Of a DNA stretch of 7,869 bases, positions 6,096-7,869 are shown in pieces; within the stretch, counting starts at the first letter, position 1; the number at the start of each line of letters is the position of its first letter. The translations under genes and the position numbers were made by a program. Under the pieces are notes generated by a model. It was not told the origin of the DNA. It searched no databases and saw only the letters and a list, made by a program, of their open reading frames with translations. Location of the stretch: contig QMKT01000092.1 of NCBI GenBank assembly GCA_003646505.1, forward strand, positions 1-7,869, written 5' to 3'. Source of the DNA: Campylobacterota bacterium. GTDB taxonomy: Bacteria; Campylobacterota; Campylobacteria; Campylobacterales; Sulfurovaceae.

Positions 6096-6827
6096 ATGGC
6101 ATCTAAAGAGATACGTTATAAAGACAACACATTTCAACTCTCCTACGAGTTGCTTAACCCAACACAAGATAAAGTACTGCTTGTACTGCATGGTTGGGGG
6201 AGTAATAAGGAGATCATGAAGCAGGCTTTTGCTCAGACTTTACCGGATTTTAAACACATCTACTTAGATATGCCGGGCTTTGGAAAGAGTAGCAATGAAA
6301 TGATACTCACTACTGTAGATTATGGGAATATTGTACAACTTTTTCTAGATGAACTGGGTGTGAAAGCCAGCATTGCCATGGGACATTCTTTTGGTGGAAA
6401 AGTTTCTACACTCTTGAATACACCCTGTTTGGTACTTCTCTCTTCTGCAGGTATTGTTACAGTTAAGCCCTGGTCTGTAAAAGTAAAGATCGCGACATTT
6501 AAACTTCTCAAACCTCTGGGTATGAAAAAAATACGTGAACTCTTTGTGGCACCTGATGCGCAGGGCATGAGTCATGAAATGTATGAGACATTTAAAAATG
6601 TAGTGGATGAAGACTTTGAAGATTCATTTGCAAAAAGTAAAAGCAGGGCACTGTGCTTTTGGGGTAAAGAGGATACGGCAACACCACTCTATACAGGTGA
6701 GAAGATAGCAGGACTTGTAAACAACAGTGCATTTTATCCATTGGATGGAGATCATTTTTTCTTCTTGACACACAAAGGCTTTATCGCACAAACAATTACA
6801 GAACAATGCAAGGATATGATGAAATGA
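6096..6827 (+). CDS. Alpha/beta-fold hydrolase encoded directly before murF
   Basis: A 243-residue cytoplasmic alpha/beta hydrolase with no signal peptide or membrane segment. Visible motifs are the oxyanion-hole region LLVLHGWGSNK (28-38), LDMPGFGKSS (57-66), the nucleophile elbow GHSFGG with Ser98, CFWGKEDTATP with the acid Asp193, and LDGDHFFFLTH with His220. The catalytic triad is complete, so it should be an active esterase- or peptidase-like enzyme; the substrate is unknown. The nearest named groups are BioH- and MhpC-like hydrolases, but these resemblances do not give function. The stop codon overlaps the murF start (ATGA, 6824-6827), so translation is probably coupled. As I recall, an alpha/beta hydrolase next to murF is also found in Campylobacter, which hints at a role tied to cell wall precursor supply. 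That is inference. The lid region (about 120-175) is rich in Lys and Met. Confidence 0.9.
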   Translation: MASKEIRYKDNTFQLSYELLNPTQDKVLLVLHGWGSNKEIMKQAFAQTLPDFKHIYLDMPGFGKSSNEMILTTVDYGNIVQLFLDELGVKASIAMGHSFGGKVSTLLNTPCLVLLSSAGIVTVKPWSVKVKIATFKLLKPLGMKKIRELFVAPDAQGMSHEMYETFKNVVDEDFEDSFAKSKSRALCFWGKEDTATPLYTGEKIAGLVNNSAFYPLDGDHFFFLTHKGFIAQTITEQCKDMMK

Positions 6828-7869
6828 TTTTAGTAAATTCTATTTTTTATACACTATTTATTTTGGCTATAGGCTACTACTTTATCACAAATCTGCAATG
6901 GTACAGTTACAAATTAAACCGTGTACTTTTTCATCATACTAAAACATGGTGGCACTTTGTTTACTTTTTATTGCCATTTTCACTCTATGCCTTTGTCGAT
7001 GGTATGAGTGATTATGGTTTTGTGGTAGTCATCTCTTATCTGGGACTGCTGTTTCAGTGGTATAAAGGACTGGATAAACCTTTAGTATTTACCGGAAGAG
7101 TGAAACGCTTTTTTGCTGCGATGATCCTTGTGGCTATTTTCATTGCTGTAGCGTTTAATCATTTTGCTGTGATCTTACCACTTTTCATTGCATACTATAT
7201 CTCACTTTTTATTGAGAAGATGCTTTTTAGCGGATTTAAAGTGAAAGCACAAAAGAAGATAAAATCGATGGATGACCTTGTCGTTGTCGGGATCACCGCT
7301 AGTTACGGAAAAACAAGCATTAAGAATTATGTAGAGCACTTACTGAAAGCCAAGTATAAAACCTATGCGACACCACGCTCTGTTAATACACTGGGTGGTG
7401 TAATGAAAGATGTCAATGATGACTTACCTGCAGATGCGGAAGTCTATGTGGTTGAGATGGGTGCAAGAGGTGAGGGTGACATTGCAGAGATCACAACCTT
7501 TGTCAATCCTCATTATGTCGTAGTGGGCAAGATAGGACCTGCACATATTGAGTATTTTAGAACGATGGAAAACATTCGTAATACTAAAATGGAAATACTC
7601 CAAACTGGCAGACTCAAAGAAGCATGGATACATGAGAGTGCTATGGTTAAAAGAGAATCGAATGTCCATACTTTTGGTGAAAAAATAAACTTGGATATAC
7701 GTACCAATGTACCTGCGCCAGAGTACATTATAGAAGATGTAGAGGCTACACTTGAAAGTACAAGTTTTACACTTTTAGATGTACGTTACTCGGCAAGTAT
7801 CTTAGGTGCATTTAACGCTATGAATTTATCTGCCGCCGTGCTGGTGGCCAAAGAGTTGGGACTGAGTGA
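6824..7869 (+). CDS. murF: UDP-N-acetylmuramoyl-tripeptide--D-alanyl-D-alanine ligase (MurF) with N-terminal membrane module, 3' end outside the window
   Basis: MurF uses ATP to add D-Ala-D-Ala to UDP-MurNAc-tripeptide, the last soluble step before lipid I. I translated 348 codons from the ATG at 6824 with no stop before the right edge. Residues 1-135 are not a normal MurF N-domain: they hold about four or five hydrophobic segments (near 4-24, 44-60, 64-80, 96-112, 114-131). The Mur ligase core follows: P-loop GITASYGKTS (156-165), TPRSVNTLGGVMKDVN (183-198), VVEMGARGEGDI (209-220), GPAHIEYF (238-245), NTKMEIL with Lys255 at the place of the carbamylated lysine, and LGAFNAMNLSAAVLVA (327-342). 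The remaining substrate-binding region is cut off. AAGGA (6810-6814) lies 9 bases upstream, and the start overlaps the hydrolase stop by four bases. MurF is the best reading by context; another Mur-ligase-family member is less likely but not excluded. Confidence 0.88.
   Translation, partial: MILVNSIFYTLFILAIGYYFITNLQWYSYKLNRVLFHHTKTWWHFVYFLLPFSLYAFVDGMSDYGFVVVISYLGLLFQWYKGLDKPLVFTGRVKRFFAAMILVAIFIAVAFNHFAVILPLFIAYYISLFIEKMLFSGFKVKAQKKIKSMDDLVVVGITASYGKTSIKNYVEHLLKAKYKTYATPRSVNTLGGVMKDVNDDLPADAEVYVVEMGARGEGDIAEITTFVNPHYVVVGKIGPAHIEYFRTMENIRNTKMEILQTGRLKEAWIHESAMVKRESNVHTFGEKINLDIRTNVPAPEYIIEDVEATLESTSFTLLDVRYSASILGAFNAMNLSAAVLVAKELGLS

Noticed and set aside
7864..7869. The terminal TGA as the end of murF
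   Set aside because: The last complete murF codon is AGT at 7865-7867; the TGA at 7867-7869 is out of frame, and the Mur ligase C-terminal domain is still missing, so the gene continues beyond the window.

Overview
The window is an AT-rich, densely packed chromosomal segment. It most likely comes from a free-living Campylobacterota (Epsilonproteobacteria), of the Sulfurovum/Sulfurimonas kind. The basis is the lysine- and isoleucine-rich proteins, the murJ / ruvA / alpha-beta hydrolase / murF neighbourhood (which I recall from Campylobacter), and a MurF with an N-terminal membrane module. The genus assignment is inference. I see no mobile element, CRISPR array, rRNA or tRNA, and no obvious foreign DNA.

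Layout, left to right. (1) 1-745, minus strand: the N-terminal part of the lipid II flippase MurJ, running off the left edge. (2) 746-893: a divergent promoter region with two nested inverted repeats. (3) 894-1451, plus: RuvA. (4) 1493-2170, minus, convergent with ruvA: a secreted NlpC/P60 cysteine peptidase. (5) 2224-2577, minus: a small secreted monoheme c-type cytochrome. (6) 2578-2661: a short divergent promoter region. (7) 2662-3825, plus: a BaiN/HI0933-family flavoprotein whose transcript may be leaderless. (8) 3850-5079 and 5089-5955, plus: two adjacent, dissimilar YkuD-fold enzymes, an LdtD-like lipoprotein L,D-transpeptidase and a membrane-anchored YafK/DpaA-like protein. (9) 5956-6095: an intergenic region holding a complex hairpin and a promoter. 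(10) 6096-6827, plus: an alpha/beta hydrolase overlapping by 4 bases with (11) murF, 6824 to the right edge, which is still open there.

The unifying theme is peptidoglycan. MurF finishes the UDP-MurNAc-pentapeptide and MurJ flips lipid II. The LdtD-like enzyme probably makes 3-3 crosslinks or attaches material to the wall. The YafK-like enzyme probably cuts or edits L,D-linkages, and the NlpC/P60 protein probably cleaves stem peptides. RuvA (Holliday junction processing), the cytochrome and the flavoprotein have no evident part in this. The promoters named here are read from -10-like hexamers and are predictions only. No classical defence or mobile system is visible. The points most worth a second look are the paired YkuD enzymes, the membrane module on MurF, the structured intergenic element at 5999-6059, and the nested palindromes upstream of murJ.
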